A DNA stretch of 64,000 nucleotides. Origin: an uncultured Acidobacteriia bacterium (GTDB taxonomy: Bacteria; Acidobacteriota; Terriglobia; Bryobacterales; Bryobacteraceae). Within the stretch, counting starts at the first letter, position 1. Each line of letters starts with the position of its first letter. The position numbers and the translations under genes are program-made. Positions 47,650 to 56,825 of the stretch are shown here, piece by piece. The stretch spans positions 1 through 64,000 of the forward strand of contig CAIKMJ010000009.1 of assembly GCA_903828455.1 (NCBI GenBank). Direction: 5' to 3'. The notes under the pieces are model-generated. The model was not told the DNA's origin. It worked only from the letters and a program-made list of their open reading frames with translations, and ran no database searches.

Positions 47650-48243
47650 GTGACCTCGCAAGAAGATCGCGTTCTCCATCTTTTCCAGCTCACTGGCGCT
47701 TATCTCCAGGGGCACTTCCGCCTCTCCAGCGGCCTCCACAGCCCGGGCTACATGCAGTCGGCCCTCGTGCTGCGCTATCCGCAGCACGCCGAGCGTCTCG
47801 GCAGGCTGCTGGCCGAGCGTCTTTCGGAACTCTCGGGCGGGAAGCCTTACGACTTCATCGTTTCGCCGGCGCTCGGCGGGCTCGTCATCGGTCATGAAGT
47901 CGCCCGCGCTCTCGGGATTCCGTTTCTCTTCACCGAACGCGACGCGGACCGAAAGATGTCGCTGCGCCGCGGTTTCACCTTTGAACCGGGCACCCGCGCC
48001 GCCATCGTGGAAGATGTGATCACCACCGGCGGCAGCACGAAGGAAGTGATCGACCTGGTGCGCGCCGCCGGCGCCGTCCCCGTGGCCGCCGGTTCCATCG
48101 TGGACCGCAGCGGCGGCAGCGCCGACGTGGGCGTGCCTCGCGCAGCGCTCCAGACGCTTACCATCCCCGCCTGGGATCCCGCGCAATGTCCGCTGTGTGC
48201 CAACGGTGAGCCGGTCGTAAAGCCCGGTTCGCGCCCCGTTTAA
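47650..48243 (+). CDS. pyrE: orotate phosphoribosyltransferase
   Basis: GHFRLSSGLHSPGYMQ...FIVSPALGGLVIGHEVARALG...AAIVEDVITTGGSTKEVIDLVRAAGA (PRPP motif). Confidence 0.95.
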   Translation: MTSQEDRVLHLFQLTGAYLQGHFRLSSGLHSPGYMQSALVLRYPQHAERLGRLLAERLSELSGGKPYDFIVSPALGGLVIGHEVARALGIPFLFTERDADRKMSLRRGFTFEPGTRAAIVEDVITTGGSTKEVIDLVRAAGAVPVAAGSIVDRSGGSADVGVPRAALQTLTIPAWDPAQCPLCANGEPVVKPGSRPV

Positions 48244-48251
48244 ACCGGAAC

Positions 48252-49016
48252 GTGTCCCGTCGCATCCGCATTACGCTTTCCTACGACGGCACCGATTTTC
48301 ACGGCTGGCAGGTCCAGCCCGGTTTGCCGACCATCCAGGGCACGCTCGAAGAAATCATCGGCAGTATTGAAGGCGGCCCGGTACAGGTGGCCGGCTCGGG
48401 CCGCACCGATGCCGGCGTTCACGCGCGCGCCCAGGTGGCGGCGTTTACTCTGCACAACCCCATCCCGACCGACAATCTGCTGCGCGCCATCAACCGCCTG
48501 CTGCCGCCCTCCATCCGCGTGACGGAAACCGCCGAGGCGCACATGTGGTTTCATCCGCGCTTCGATGCCGTCGCCAAGACCTATCGGTATACACTGTTCC
48601 GCTCCGCGCTGTGCTCGCCGTTCTTGTGGCGCTACGTCCACCACTATCCGTATCCGCTCGATGAAGCGGCGATGATTGCCGCGGCGCCCGTACTCGAAGG
48701 GGAACACGATTTCACCGCTTTCGCCGCCGCCGACGATCGCGATAATCAGGAGCAGACCAGGGTCCGCACCATCTTCAGTTCGCGCTTTGAACGTGTGGAG
48801 GAATCGCTCGTCTACACGGTTCGCGGCAGCGGATTCCTGAAGCACATGGTGCGCAATCTGGTGGGCAATCTCATCGAAGTGGGGCGCGGTAATCTCGATG
48901 CCGGCGCGCTCCGTCAGTTTCTGGTGCCGCCGGTGTCGCGCAAGTCCTGTCCCACGGCAGCCGCCAAAGGCTTGTGTCTGCAGTCGGTGGAATATCCGCC
49001 GGCGCCCTCTGACTAG
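48252..49016 (+). CDS. truA: tRNA pseudouridine synthase A
   Basis: RIRITLSYDGTDFHGWQVQPGLPTIQGTLEEI...GSGRTDAGVHARAQVAAF...FLKHMVRNLVGNLIEVGRG. Confidence 0.97.
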   Translation: MSRRIRITLSYDGTDFHGWQVQPGLPTIQGTLEEIIGSIEGGPVQVAGSGRTDAGVHARAQVAAFTLHNPIPTDNLLRAINRLLPPSIRVTETAEAHMWFHPRFDAVAKTYRYTLFRSALCSPFLWRYVHHYPYPLDEAAMIAAAPVLEGEHDFTAFAAADDRDNQEQTRVRTIFSSRFERVEESLVYTVRGSGFLKHMVRNLVGNLIEVGRGNLDAGALRQFLVPPVSRKSCPTAAAKGLCLQSVEYPPAPSD

Positions 49017-49726
49017 CGCGGGCCCGCGGAATCGCCCGTAGTCTCACCCTGCCGCAGCAGCGTGGGCGGCTTGCGTGCCGGCTTTGCTTCTTCGGCTTTG
49101 CCCGCTGTTCCCGGTTGCGCGCCCGTCGCTGCTGAATCCTCACCGGAGCCGCCTTTTTTCGTCAGCGCGTCTTCGGCCGCCAGTATCGCCTCGCGCTCGC
49201 GCCTGGCCTGGTCGTCCTGCGTTTCCAGTTCCACGGCGCGCTCGTTCGGATGGCTCAGCGCCAGTTCCAGGCTGTCGCTGGTGGCGGCGATGGCTTCTTT
49301 CAGCTCGATATCGTACCGGTCCAGATCCGCCGGCGCGCCGGATTCGATCTTTTCGAGCAGCGCCAGAAATTTGCGTTCCGCGTCGCGCACTTCGATGCGG
49401 CCGATCTCGATATTCACGTGCCGCTTGAGCGCGTCATCGGAAACTGCGTCCATGGCGTCAACGATGCCCGCATATTCCAGCAGCAGTTCGCGCACGCTCA
49501 GCGACCGGCCCTGCTTCTCCTTCGCCAGCAGCCTCTGCAACTGGTCGATCCTCTGCCGCGCGAACAATACGTACAGCTTCAGCCGCGCATTCGGTTCCTG
49601 CGCCTCGCGAACCTTTTCGACTTCGGACGATGTGAGGAAGTCCTTTTCGGCGAAGCATGGAATCGCCATCGCACCGGCCAGTACACCGGTCAAAGCCAAC
49701 GTCGTCATGATCTGGCGGAGTGTCAT
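49013..49726 (-). CDS. secreted hypothetical protein
   Basis: Signal peptide; helical charged protein; operon-like spacing with the next two genes. Confidence 0.6.
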   Translation of the reverse strand: MTLRQIMTTLALTGVLAGAMAIPCFAEKDFLTSSEVEKVREAQEPNARLKLYVLFARQRIDQLQRLLAKEKQGRSLSVRELLLEYAGIVDAMDAVSDDALKRHVNIEIGRIEVRDAERKFLALLEKIESGAPADLDRYDIELKEAIAATSDSLELALSHPNERAVELETQDDQARREREAILAAEDALTKKGGSGEDSAATGAQPGTAGKAEEAKPARKPPTLLRQGETTGDSAGPR

Positions 49727-49735
49727 CGCTTCACC

Positions 49736-50191
49736 TCACTTGCCGCGGCCCATCAGGCCTTCGAACCAGCCGTCGTGAATCGCCTGGATACGCGCGATGG
49801 CCGGGTCGATGCTGCCGCGCTCTTCGGCATCCATCCTGCGCTGCAGATCGGTCAGGCGCTTCAACAGTTCCCGCGACCGCTGCTCGGCGTACTTGAAGGC
49901 GGCCGGACTGCGGCCCGGCGTCTTGTAGCTGGCTTCGAATGACGATACCGCCAGTTCCATGGCGTCGGTCGTTGTTTTCAGTTGCGCGTCGACGTTGGCG
50001 AGATCGGCGGCGGCATAAGCCGATTCGGCGTCATGCTCGGCCACTGCGGCGAAATCGATGGCGAGCCGCGCGCGCCTCTCCGCATTCGGCTCGGCTTTGA
50101 TCTGCCCGAGCGACGGGGGCGCCGGCGACGGGGCCGCCGTTCCGGCCTGCAGCAGTGCGAGGAAAAGGACGGCGGAGGAGAGCCGCTTCAT
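49736..50191 (-). CDS. secreted hypothetical protein
   Basis: MKRLSSAVLFLALLQAGTAAPS...; ATGA-type overlap with the TPR gene. Confidence 0.6.
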   Translation of the reverse strand: MKRLSSAVLFLALLQAGTAAPSPAPPSLGQIKAEPNAERRARLAIDFAAVAEHDAESAYAAADLANVDAQLKTTTDAMELAVSSFEASYKTPGRSPAAFKYAEQRSRELLKRLTDLQRRMDAEERGSIDPAIARIQAIHDGWFEGLMGRGK

Positions 50192-51447
50192 CGCTTGCGG
50201 ATCTCCGCTTCCAGAATTCGGATTCGCTGCCGCGCCACAAACTCCTGGTCTGGCAGTTTGCCTGCGTCCGCCGTCACGAATTGCTGGTAGGCTTCGAGTG
50301 CGGGTTTCAACTGCCTCAGTTTATCCAGACAGATGGCCCGGTAGTAAAAGTCGCCCGGCAGTTCCTTGCCGAGCGCGCGGACGCGGTCGAGTGCGGCCAG
50401 GCCCTGCTCATAGTTTTCCGCCACCACCAGCGCCGAGGCCAGTTCGTTCCAGGCCTGCACCGAATCGGGGCGTAGCTTCGCCGCCGCCAGAAACTGCTCG
50501 GCGGCCGGTGCCAGCTTTCGTTCATCCCGCAGCAGGCGGCCGAAGCGCATGCGCAGATCGTAGCTGGCGCTGTCGGCCGCCACCGCCAGTTGCAATTGTT
50601 CGATGGCTGGACCGGGCTGACGATTCAGCCGATAGGCGTCCGCCAGCGCCACGCGGTTTTCCACTGTGGGCGCTTGCTTTACGGCGGCTTCGAGACCTGG
50701 GATTGCCGCCGCGAATTCATTCCGTGCGGCGAGCAGACCGGGAAGGCGGCTCTTTGCTTCCGCGCTGTCGGGAAACTCGCGATAGAGCGCGATCGCCTCG
50801 TCCGCGCGGCCCGCTTTGTCGCACGCCACGGCGAGTTCGAGCAGCGCGTTGCGCGCCTGCGGATCGAGTTCCGCGGCCTTGCGGTAATGCGCCTCCGCGT
50901 CCGTCCATTCCGGCGCTTGGGAGCGCAGCAGGGCTCGCGCCCAGCCGAGCTGCGCGGCGGACGATTTCGGATCCGCCGCCGCCGCGGCCTGGTAACTCGC
51001 CGCTGCCTCCGCCGGACGGCCCGCGGCCAGCAATGCATCGCCGTAAAGCAAATTCGGGCGCGCCTCGCCGGGCCTCGCTTGGGCGGCCGATTGCAGCGGC
51101 GCCATCGCCTCGGACGCCCGCCGGTTGCGCAGCAGCAGAGTTCCCAGATTGAGTTCCGCTTCGTAGAGACCGGGCTTCAGCTCCAGCGTGCGCCGCAGTT
51201 CCGCTTCGGCGTCAGCGTCCTTGTTCTGCATGGCCAGCGCCAGCGCCAGATTGAAATGAAGGAAATAGTCGTCGGGCTGCGCGCGCGCCGCCTCCCGCAG
51301 GGAAACTTCGGCAGCCGCCGGATTGCCGGCATCGAGCGCCTTGAGCGCATCTTCAGTCGCGCTCTGCTGTGCGAACGCGGCGGGAATAACGAATGCAGCG
51401 GCGACGATGAAAGCGGAGAGAGCAGCCTTTCGGCCGGGGCGCGGCAT
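50188..51447 (-). CDS. TPR repeat protein, exported
   Basis: MPRPGRKAALSAFIVAAAFVIPAAFAQQ then tandem TPRs (DDYFLHFNLALALAMQNKDADAEAELRRTLELKPGLYEAELNLGTLLLRNRRASEAM...). Confidence 0.85.
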   Translation of the reverse strand: MPRPGRKAALSAFIVAAAFVIPAAFAQQSATEDALKALDAGNPAAAEVSLREAARAQPDDYFLHFNLALALAMQNKDADAEAELRRTLELKPGLYEAELNLGTLLLRNRRASEAMAPLQSAAQARPGEARPNLLYGDALLAAGRPAEAAASYQAAAAADPKSSAAQLGWARALLRSQAPEWTDAEAHYRKAAELDPQARNALLELAVACDKAGRADEAIALYREFPDSAEAKSRLPGLLAARNEFAAAIPGLEAAVKQAPTVENRVALADAYRLNRQPGPAIEQLQLAVAADSASYDLRMRFGRLLRDERKLAPAAEQFLAAAKLRPDSVQAWNELASALVVAENYEQGLAALDRVRALGKELPGDFYYRAICLDKLRQLKPALEAYQQFVTADAGKLPDQEFVARQRIRILEAEIRKR

Positions 51448-51527
51448 ACGGTTCCATTTTACGGGCCGGCGTAACCGTTCGGAAGCGATCGTATCCGGTG
51501 CCTGGCCGTGCCCGGCCGGGCCTGCGT

Positions 51528-52577
51528 TTAGTGTGCGGTCACAGGCAGTGCGAATGTGGTCAGCCCGATGCCGGCGATCAGCAGGAGCGCCGCCGCGGCG
51601 ACGTAGCCCTTCACCTTGCTTTCCGGCGACGACAATTCCTTCCACGCCACCAGGCCCCAAAGCATCGCCAGCACCATCGCACTTTGCAGCACGGGTTGGC
51701 TGATGCGTTGCAGCACCGCGCCCGCACCATCCGCCCGCGCCACCACAAAACTGGCGATCAGGCCCCCGCCGAGCAGCATCCCGCCGAAAATCCCCGGCAA
51801 ATGGGAGACCACCTGTGCCTGAAAATAATTGACAATATCGATCGGCTCACCGGATACCGGAAGGTTCATCAGGAACAGATTCATGACAAATGTGGAGAAC
51901 ACGATGCCGACCGCGAAAACCACGCCGAGCGAGTACGGTCCCAGCCCGATATCCGGCACGCGCGCCAGATCGAGCACCGGCCGCGAGAAGCCGAGGAACA
52001 GGCCACCGCCGGCGCTCAGCAGCACACCGCCCATGCTGATATCGAGGCGCGTCGATTTTGTTTTCCCCAGTCGCACCTGCGCCAGCAGCCTTGCCTTTGC
52101 GAAGTGGTACCAGGCCGACGAAAACATCACCGACGAAGCAGCCAGCGCCAGCGATCCGCACAGTACCAGCAGCAGGTTTGACTGCCGGCTGACAATCAGG
52201 TCGATGATCGAAGTGACAATCAGTCCGGTGCTCATTCCGATCGGAATCGCCACCGACATTCCCGTCACCGATATGCCGCCCATCACCAGCATGGTTCCCA
52301 TGTTGAAAAGACAGCCGCTCAGGAAGCCGAACGCATCCTGGCGCTTGCCGGCCAGCTTCACGTCGTCCAGAAACAGAAATCCGTCGAAGCCAAACGATCC
52401 AAAAGTGAAGGCCAGGATCAGCGCAATCAGCATCGCTCCAAATGCCAGGTCGAGGCAATACAGCTCATAGCGCCACTTGCCGCGCAACGATTTGAACGTA
52501 TTCGCCCACGATCCCAGCAGGATCATGCCTATGGCCAGAACGATTAGTGAATAGAGATACGAGCCAGGTAGAATCAT
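51528..52577 (-). CDS. 10-TM DMT-superfamily permease (sugar/ureide transporter-like)
   Basis: ILLGSWANTFKSLRGKWRYELYCLDLAFG...GGISVTGMSVAIPIGMSTGLIV... Confidence 0.6.
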   Translation of the reverse strand: MILPGSYLYSLIVLAIGMILLGSWANTFKSLRGKWRYELYCLDLAFGAMLIALILAFTFGSFGFDGFLFLDDVKLAGKRQDAFGFLSGCLFNMGTMLVMGGISVTGMSVAIPIGMSTGLIVTSIIDLIVSRQSNLLLVLCGSLALAASSVMFSSAWYHFAKARLLAQVRLGKTKSTRLDISMGGVLLSAGGGLFLGFSRPVLDLARVPDIGLGPYSLGVVFAVGIVFSTFVMNLFLMNLPVSGEPIDIVNYFQAQVVSHLPGIFGGMLLGGGLIASFVVARADGAGAVLQRISQPVLQSAMVLAMLWGLVAWKELSSPESKVKGYVAAAALLLIAGIGLTTFALPVTAH

Positions 52578-52590
52578 TTCGGCGTCTTAG

Positions 52591-54093
52591 CTACCGTACA
52601 ACGGGCCTGATGTTCAGGTCAAGGACTGCGCAATCGGCCAGTTGCTTTCCGGCGTAATAGTACAAGCCGTACAAAAGATTACGTGAAGCTCCCGCCGGAC
52701 CGCATTCCGCATGGTTTGCCAGCCACGAAGGACGCGCCGAGGCCGCCTGGTCCAGACTCGGCAGTGCCGAGGCCTCGAACCACAGGAAACCAGCCGCCGC
52801 GAGCATCGCCACCGCAGTTACACTTCGCTGCCCGAACCGGCGGGCGATCCCCAGTCCGGCAACCGCAGCCAAAGCTACCCCGAGCGCCGCGAGTCCCCAG
52901 GGAATCGCCGCCGCTCGAAACCCGTGTCCCAGTGCCGCCGGAACTACTTGTGTCATTGCCGGAAACAGTCCGATCAGGGCCGTTACGGCCGCGACGCGCA
53001 GCGTGCTTCCCGAATCCAACCTGCCCGCCCCCGTAGCTCCGCCCGCTTCGCCTGCTGCGGTGGCCAGCGCCATCAGAATGCACAGCGAAGGAACCAGCGG
53101 CAGCACATAGCCAGGCAGCTTATTCAGCGCGGCGCTGAAAAGCAGCATGCCGAAAATGACCACCCCGGCCAGCGCCTGTACCCGGGCATCCCGCCGCAGG
53201 GGGCGGAGTCCGCCTGGCAGCCCGCCGAGCAACGGGAACCACGGGAAAAGCAGCAGCAACAGCACCGGGAGGTAAAACCACCACGGTTGAACATGTTGCA
53301 GGGCGGTGGAGTGAAGCCGGTTGAACTGCTGTTCCACAAACAACACGCGCAGAAATTCGCTGCCGTTGCGCGCCGTACACAGCGAATACCAGGGCAGGGC
53401 AGTGAAGGCAAACGCGATTACGGGCGCCGGACGGAGCCAGTCCAGCAGCCGCCGCCAGCCTCCGTGAAAGATTCCGATCGCCGGAATCGGCAGGAAAAGG
53501 GCCAGCGGAACCAATGCCTTGCCGAGCGCCGCGATGCCGAGACAGGCCGCCGGAATCCACAGCCGGTTTCGGTCCTTCCCGGATTCCTTTGCTTCAGCCA
53601 CCCAGCCGAGCGACGACAGCACGGCAGCGGTAAAAAAGGCGGACATCGGCAGGTCCGTCACGCCCACTCGGCTGTAGGTGAGCCAACCGGCCGACGTCGC
53701 GCAAAATACCGCGGCATACGTCGCTACCCTCTTGTCCCATGCTGCCTGCAACTGCCACCAAAGTAAGGCGAGGAACGCCAGGCTCAGCAGAGCCACGGGC
53801 AAGCGGGGCGCGAGGTCAGGCCCGAGCCCCGCAAGGTTTCCGGCCGCCGTCAGCCAATAAAGCAGCGGAGGCTTTTCAAACCAGGGGTGGCCCCACAGCG
53901 TGGGCGTAATCCAGTCCCCGCTGCGTGCCATGCTCTGCCCGATTGCCGCGTAGCGCGGCTCGTCGGGTCCCACCACACCCATGGCCGTCAGACCGTTCAG
54001 ATAAAGGAGGCAGACGAGAGCCACGGCCGCCGCCGCGGTGAACTTTGCCGCCGTCGAAGCGGAACCGGAACCGGAGGTGGGCGAAGCAGCCAA
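52591..54093 (-). CDS. ArnT-like glycosyltransferase family 39 protein
   Basis: GVVGPDEPRYAAIGQSMARSGDWITPTLWGHPWFEKPPLLYWLTAAGNLAGLGPDLAPRLPVALLSLA. Confidence 0.88.
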   Translation of the reverse strand: MAASPTSGSGSASTAAKFTAAAAVALVCLLYLNGLTAMGVVGPDEPRYAAIGQSMARSGDWITPTLWGHPWFEKPPLLYWLTAAGNLAGLGPDLAPRLPVALLSLAFLALLWWQLQAAWDKRVATYAAVFCATSAGWLTYSRVGVTDLPMSAFFTAAVLSSLGWVAEAKESGKDRNRLWIPAACLGIAALGKALVPLALFLPIPAIGIFHGGWRRLLDWLRPAPVIAFAFTALPWYSLCTARNGSEFLRVLFVEQQFNRLHSTALQHVQPWWFYLPVLLLLLFPWFPLLGGLPGGLRPLRRDARVQALAGVVIFGMLLFSAALNKLPGYVLPLVPSLCILMALATAAGEAGGATGAGRLDSGSTLRVAAVTALIGLFPAMTQVVPAALGHGFRAAAIPWGLAALGVALAAVAGLGIARRFGQRSVTAVAMLAAAGFLWFEASALPSLDQAASARPSWLANHAECGPAGASRNLLYGLYYYAGKQLADCAVLDLNIRPVVR

Positions 54094-54173
54094 TCTCTAT
54101 GAGTATGCCCGACCGATCCTGGCCCTGCCGCTTCAGCCGCCGCCGGGTTGCGCCAAACGGGCGCCGTCAGCCG

Positions 54174-54437
54174 CTATTTCCGGACGTTGGCCAGCCAGTA
54201 CGGAACCCACGCGGCGGCGATCAGAACATCGAACAGCAGCGCGCGCCGGTTGTGCGGTTCGCGCCAGGCACGCACCACGGAATACACTCCGAATGCGCCG
54301 AACACGAACACCGAAATTCCGAACCAGAAGAAAAAGGGCGGCACCAGCATCGCGGGCAACCCGCCGCGCGAAAAGCGCCCCAGCGCCATTACGGCCAGGG
54401 TGATTCCAATCAGGACCCGGAAGATTGTGCGTGCCAT
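54174..54437 (-). CDS. small membrane protein
   Basis: MARTIFRVLIGITLAVMALGRFSRGGLPAMLVPPFFFWFGISVFVFGAFGVYSVVRAW... Confidence 0.55.
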   Translation of the reverse strand: MARTIFRVLIGITLAVMALGRFSRGGLPAMLVPPFFFWFGISVFVFGAFGVYSVVRAWREPHNRRALLFDVLIAAAWVPYWLANVRK

Positions 54438-54517
54438 CGGAGCGGCGACTCGCCGTTGTTCCTAGTTAAGCACCACCGCTCCGCTGATTCAATACACGCG
54501 CCCCACCCCGCGTTACG

Positions 54518-55045
54518 ATGACAGTGGCCCGAATGAAACGGAATTTTCCCCTGCTTCTGTTGCTGCTGGTTTCCGCCGCCGCTCAGGCGCAGGACGGGCC
54601 GCAGGTCTTCAAGCTGCCGCCGGGCGATTTCCGCTGGGTGGAATTCACCGTTGGCCAGTCCCCGACGGCGGTGGAGTGCAGCTACCAGGTCGTCGACGGC
54701 CCGCCCTCCGTTCACGCCGAACTGCTGCCCCGCAGCGAGTTCCGCCTCCTGTATCGCGGACAGGATCATAGTTCGATGGCCGTCACCCCGGCGGCCGCTT
54801 CCGGTCGCTTCCGCGAACTTATTGCCGACAAAGGCCGCTACGTACTGGTGCTCATGAACGAGCCCGGCGCGAAGACGGCGCGCGTGACGCTCGATTTCCG
54901 GACCACGCTCAATCCGCGGGCGGAAGACATAGCGCGCGGCCTCGATCCGCGGACCCGCCTCAGCGTGATCCTCATCAGCTTTGCCGGCTTCTTTGCCACG
55001 GTCGCCTGGATCGGCCGGAAACTGCTGCGGCTTTTGCGCGACTGA
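54518..55045 (+). CDS. secreted/membrane-anchored hypothetical protein
   Basis: Signal peptide, beta-rich domain, C-terminal TM LSVILISFAGFFATVAWIGRKLLRLL. Confidence 0.55.
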   Translation: MTVARMKRNFPLLLLLLVSAAAQAQDGPQVFKLPPGDFRWVEFTVGQSPTAVECSYQVVDGPPSVHAELLPRSEFRLLYRGQDHSSMAVTPAAASGRFRELIADKGRYVLVLMNEPGAKTARVTLDFRTTLNPRAEDIARGLDPRTRLSVILISFAGFFATVAWIGRKLLRLLRD

Positions 55046-55057
55046 CGCTATCATGAA

Positions 55058-56128
55058 GTGTCGGACCGCCCGACGCGAATGCACACGGCTGATGCGCCAC
55101 TGATGCGGAAAAAATTCCCGAAGTGGCTGGTCCCGGCCCTCGGATACGCCATCGCCGCCGTTTCCCTCGTCTGGGCCCTTTCCCGTTTCCCCTACGCGCA
55201 GCTCGGAGACCATCTGCGCACCATGGACTGGCTGCTGGTGGCCGTCGCCGTGGTGCTGGAAATCCTGGTCTATTTCGCCGACGCATGGCGCTGGATGGTG
55301 CTGCTGCGGCCCGCGGGCGAGCCTTCCTACGGCCTGTGCCTGCAGTCGGTCTTCGTCGGCCTCTTCGCCAACGACGTCCTTCCGGCGCGGGCGGGCGAAC
55401 TGCTGCGCTGCTTCCTGCTGAGCTGGGAGAGCGAAGTGCCGCTGTCGCTCGCGCTCACCAGCGACGTGATCCTGCGCATCATGGACGGGCTGTGGATCGT
55501 GCTTCTCTACGTGGTGGTGACGCTGCAGGTCGGCACCCACGTGCTGGTGGCGCGCGTCATGTGGGGCTTCGGCACGGGCGTCGTGGCCATTGCGGCGGTG
55601 CTGCTCTGGGTGCTGTTCTGGCGGCTCTCGGCCAATCGTTTCCTGCGCGGCCGGAGCTGGGGCGCCCGCTTCGTCAGTCTGCTCGAAGAAATTCACCGGC
55701 TCGGACGCTGGCGCGAACTTGGCCTTGCGATGGCCATCGGCGGCCTGTACTGGTTCCTCCAGGTGCTTGCCGTCTGGGTGCTGGCCAGAGCCGATGCCTT
55801 CGATTTCGGTTTCGCGGCCGTGGCGTTTCTGCTGGTGGTGAAGTCGGTCTACACCGTGGTGCCGAGCGCGCCTGCCAACCTCGGGGTCTACCAGGCGGCC
55901 ATGGTGTCGGCGCTCCTGTTGCTGCTGGTGGAAAAGCAGAACGCGCAGATCTTTGCCGAAATCATGTTTTGGATCCTGTCGCTGCCGCTCGCCGCGGCCG
56001 GCGCCATTGCCGTGGGCTTCACCGGCTACGACATCAATGAACTGCACGAGCGCGCCCGGCTGCATGCGGAAGAACGAAAACTGAAGCAGGCCGAAGCCGC
56101 CGGGCAGCCGCGGATCCAGGCCCCGTGA
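55058..56128 (+). CDS. lysylphosphatidylglycerol synthetase TM/UPF0104-like flippase family protein
   Basis: LQSVFVGLFANDVLPARAGELLRCFLLSW...VVPSAPANLGVYQAAMVSALLLL. Confidence 0.82.
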   Translation: MSDRPTRMHTADAPLMRKKFPKWLVPALGYAIAAVSLVWALSRFPYAQLGDHLRTMDWLLVAVAVVLEILVYFADAWRWMVLLRPAGEPSYGLCLQSVFVGLFANDVLPARAGELLRCFLLSWESEVPLSLALTSDVILRIMDGLWIVLLYVVVTLQVGTHVLVARVMWGFGTGVVAIAAVLLWVLFWRLSANRFLRGRSWGARFVSLLEEIHRLGRWRELGLAMAIGGLYWFLQVLAVWVLARADAFDFGFAAVAFLLVVKSVYTVVPSAPANLGVYQAAMVSALLLLLVEKQNAQIFAEIMFWILSLPLAAAGAIAVGFTGYDINELHERARLHAEERKLKQAEAAGQPRIQAP

Positions 56129-56694
56129 TTCGCTGCCTCATCACCAACGGAAAGGCCGCGCGCGACGAAGCGCTCTGGCTGCGGCATCTCGCCGCATGGA
56201 TCGAGCGCGGCGTCGAGCTGATCCAGATTCGCGAACGCGATCTGACCGCCCGCGAACTGGCCGCGCTCACCCGCCAGGTAGTGGCGCTGTCCCATGCCAC
56301 CGGCACAAAGATTCTGGTGAACGACCGCGCCGATGTCGCCCTCGCCGCCGGCGCGCACGGCGTCCACCTGCGCGAAGGCACCGCGCCGCTCGATGGCGCC
56401 GGTCCCGAACGGTTCCGGGAACAAGGGCTGCTGGTCAGCGCCGTCTGTCACCGGCCGGAAGCTGTCGGGGCGCTTGCCGCGGCCGACTACATCGTGCTCG
56501 CGCCCATCTTTAATCCGTTGTCGAAGGCCGCCGTCGCGCCGCCTCTCGGCCTCGCAGGAATACGGGCCGCGGCGCGCCTCACCGCCGTGCCGCTGCTGGC
56601 GCTCGGCGGCATCGCGCGCGAAAACCAGCAAAGCTGCCTCGACGCCGGAGCCGCCGGAATCGCCGCCATTTCCTACTTCGCCGGGCACCCCTAG
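56125..56694 (+). CDS. thiE: thiamine phosphate synthase/TenI family protein
   Basis: GVELIQIRERDLTARELAALTRQVVAL...KILVNDRADVALAAGAHGVHLRE...ADYIVLAPIFNPLSK...PLLALGGI. Confidence 0.88.
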   Translation: MIRCLITNGKAARDEALWLRHLAAWIERGVELIQIRERDLTARELAALTRQVVALSHATGTKILVNDRADVALAAGAHGVHLREGTAPLDGAGPERFREQGLLVSAVCHRPEAVGALAAADYIVLAPIFNPLSKAAVAPPLGLAGIRAAARLTAVPLLALGGIARENQQSCLDAGAAGIAAISYFAGHP

Positions 56695-56825
56695 ATTCGT
56701 CGCCGGCCAACTCCCGATTCGCCCCGATTCCACAGCCGTTTGCCGCCATTTTGCTCATGTTTCATTTGTGATACGATTCGGGCGAATCGGCGGCCATCAG
56801 GCCTGTCCGAACGGAGGTAGTTGCC

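Noticed and set aside
45555-47897. 780-aa plus-strand ORF opposite the second TolC-like gene
   Set aside because: Shadow ORF with repetitive Arg-rich composition; both TolC-like genes are on the minus strand.
56751-56777. Sigma-70 promoter TTGCTC-N15-TACGAT upstream of the EF-G-like gene
   Set aside because: Spacer is too short and hexamers are weak; not supportable without transcript data.
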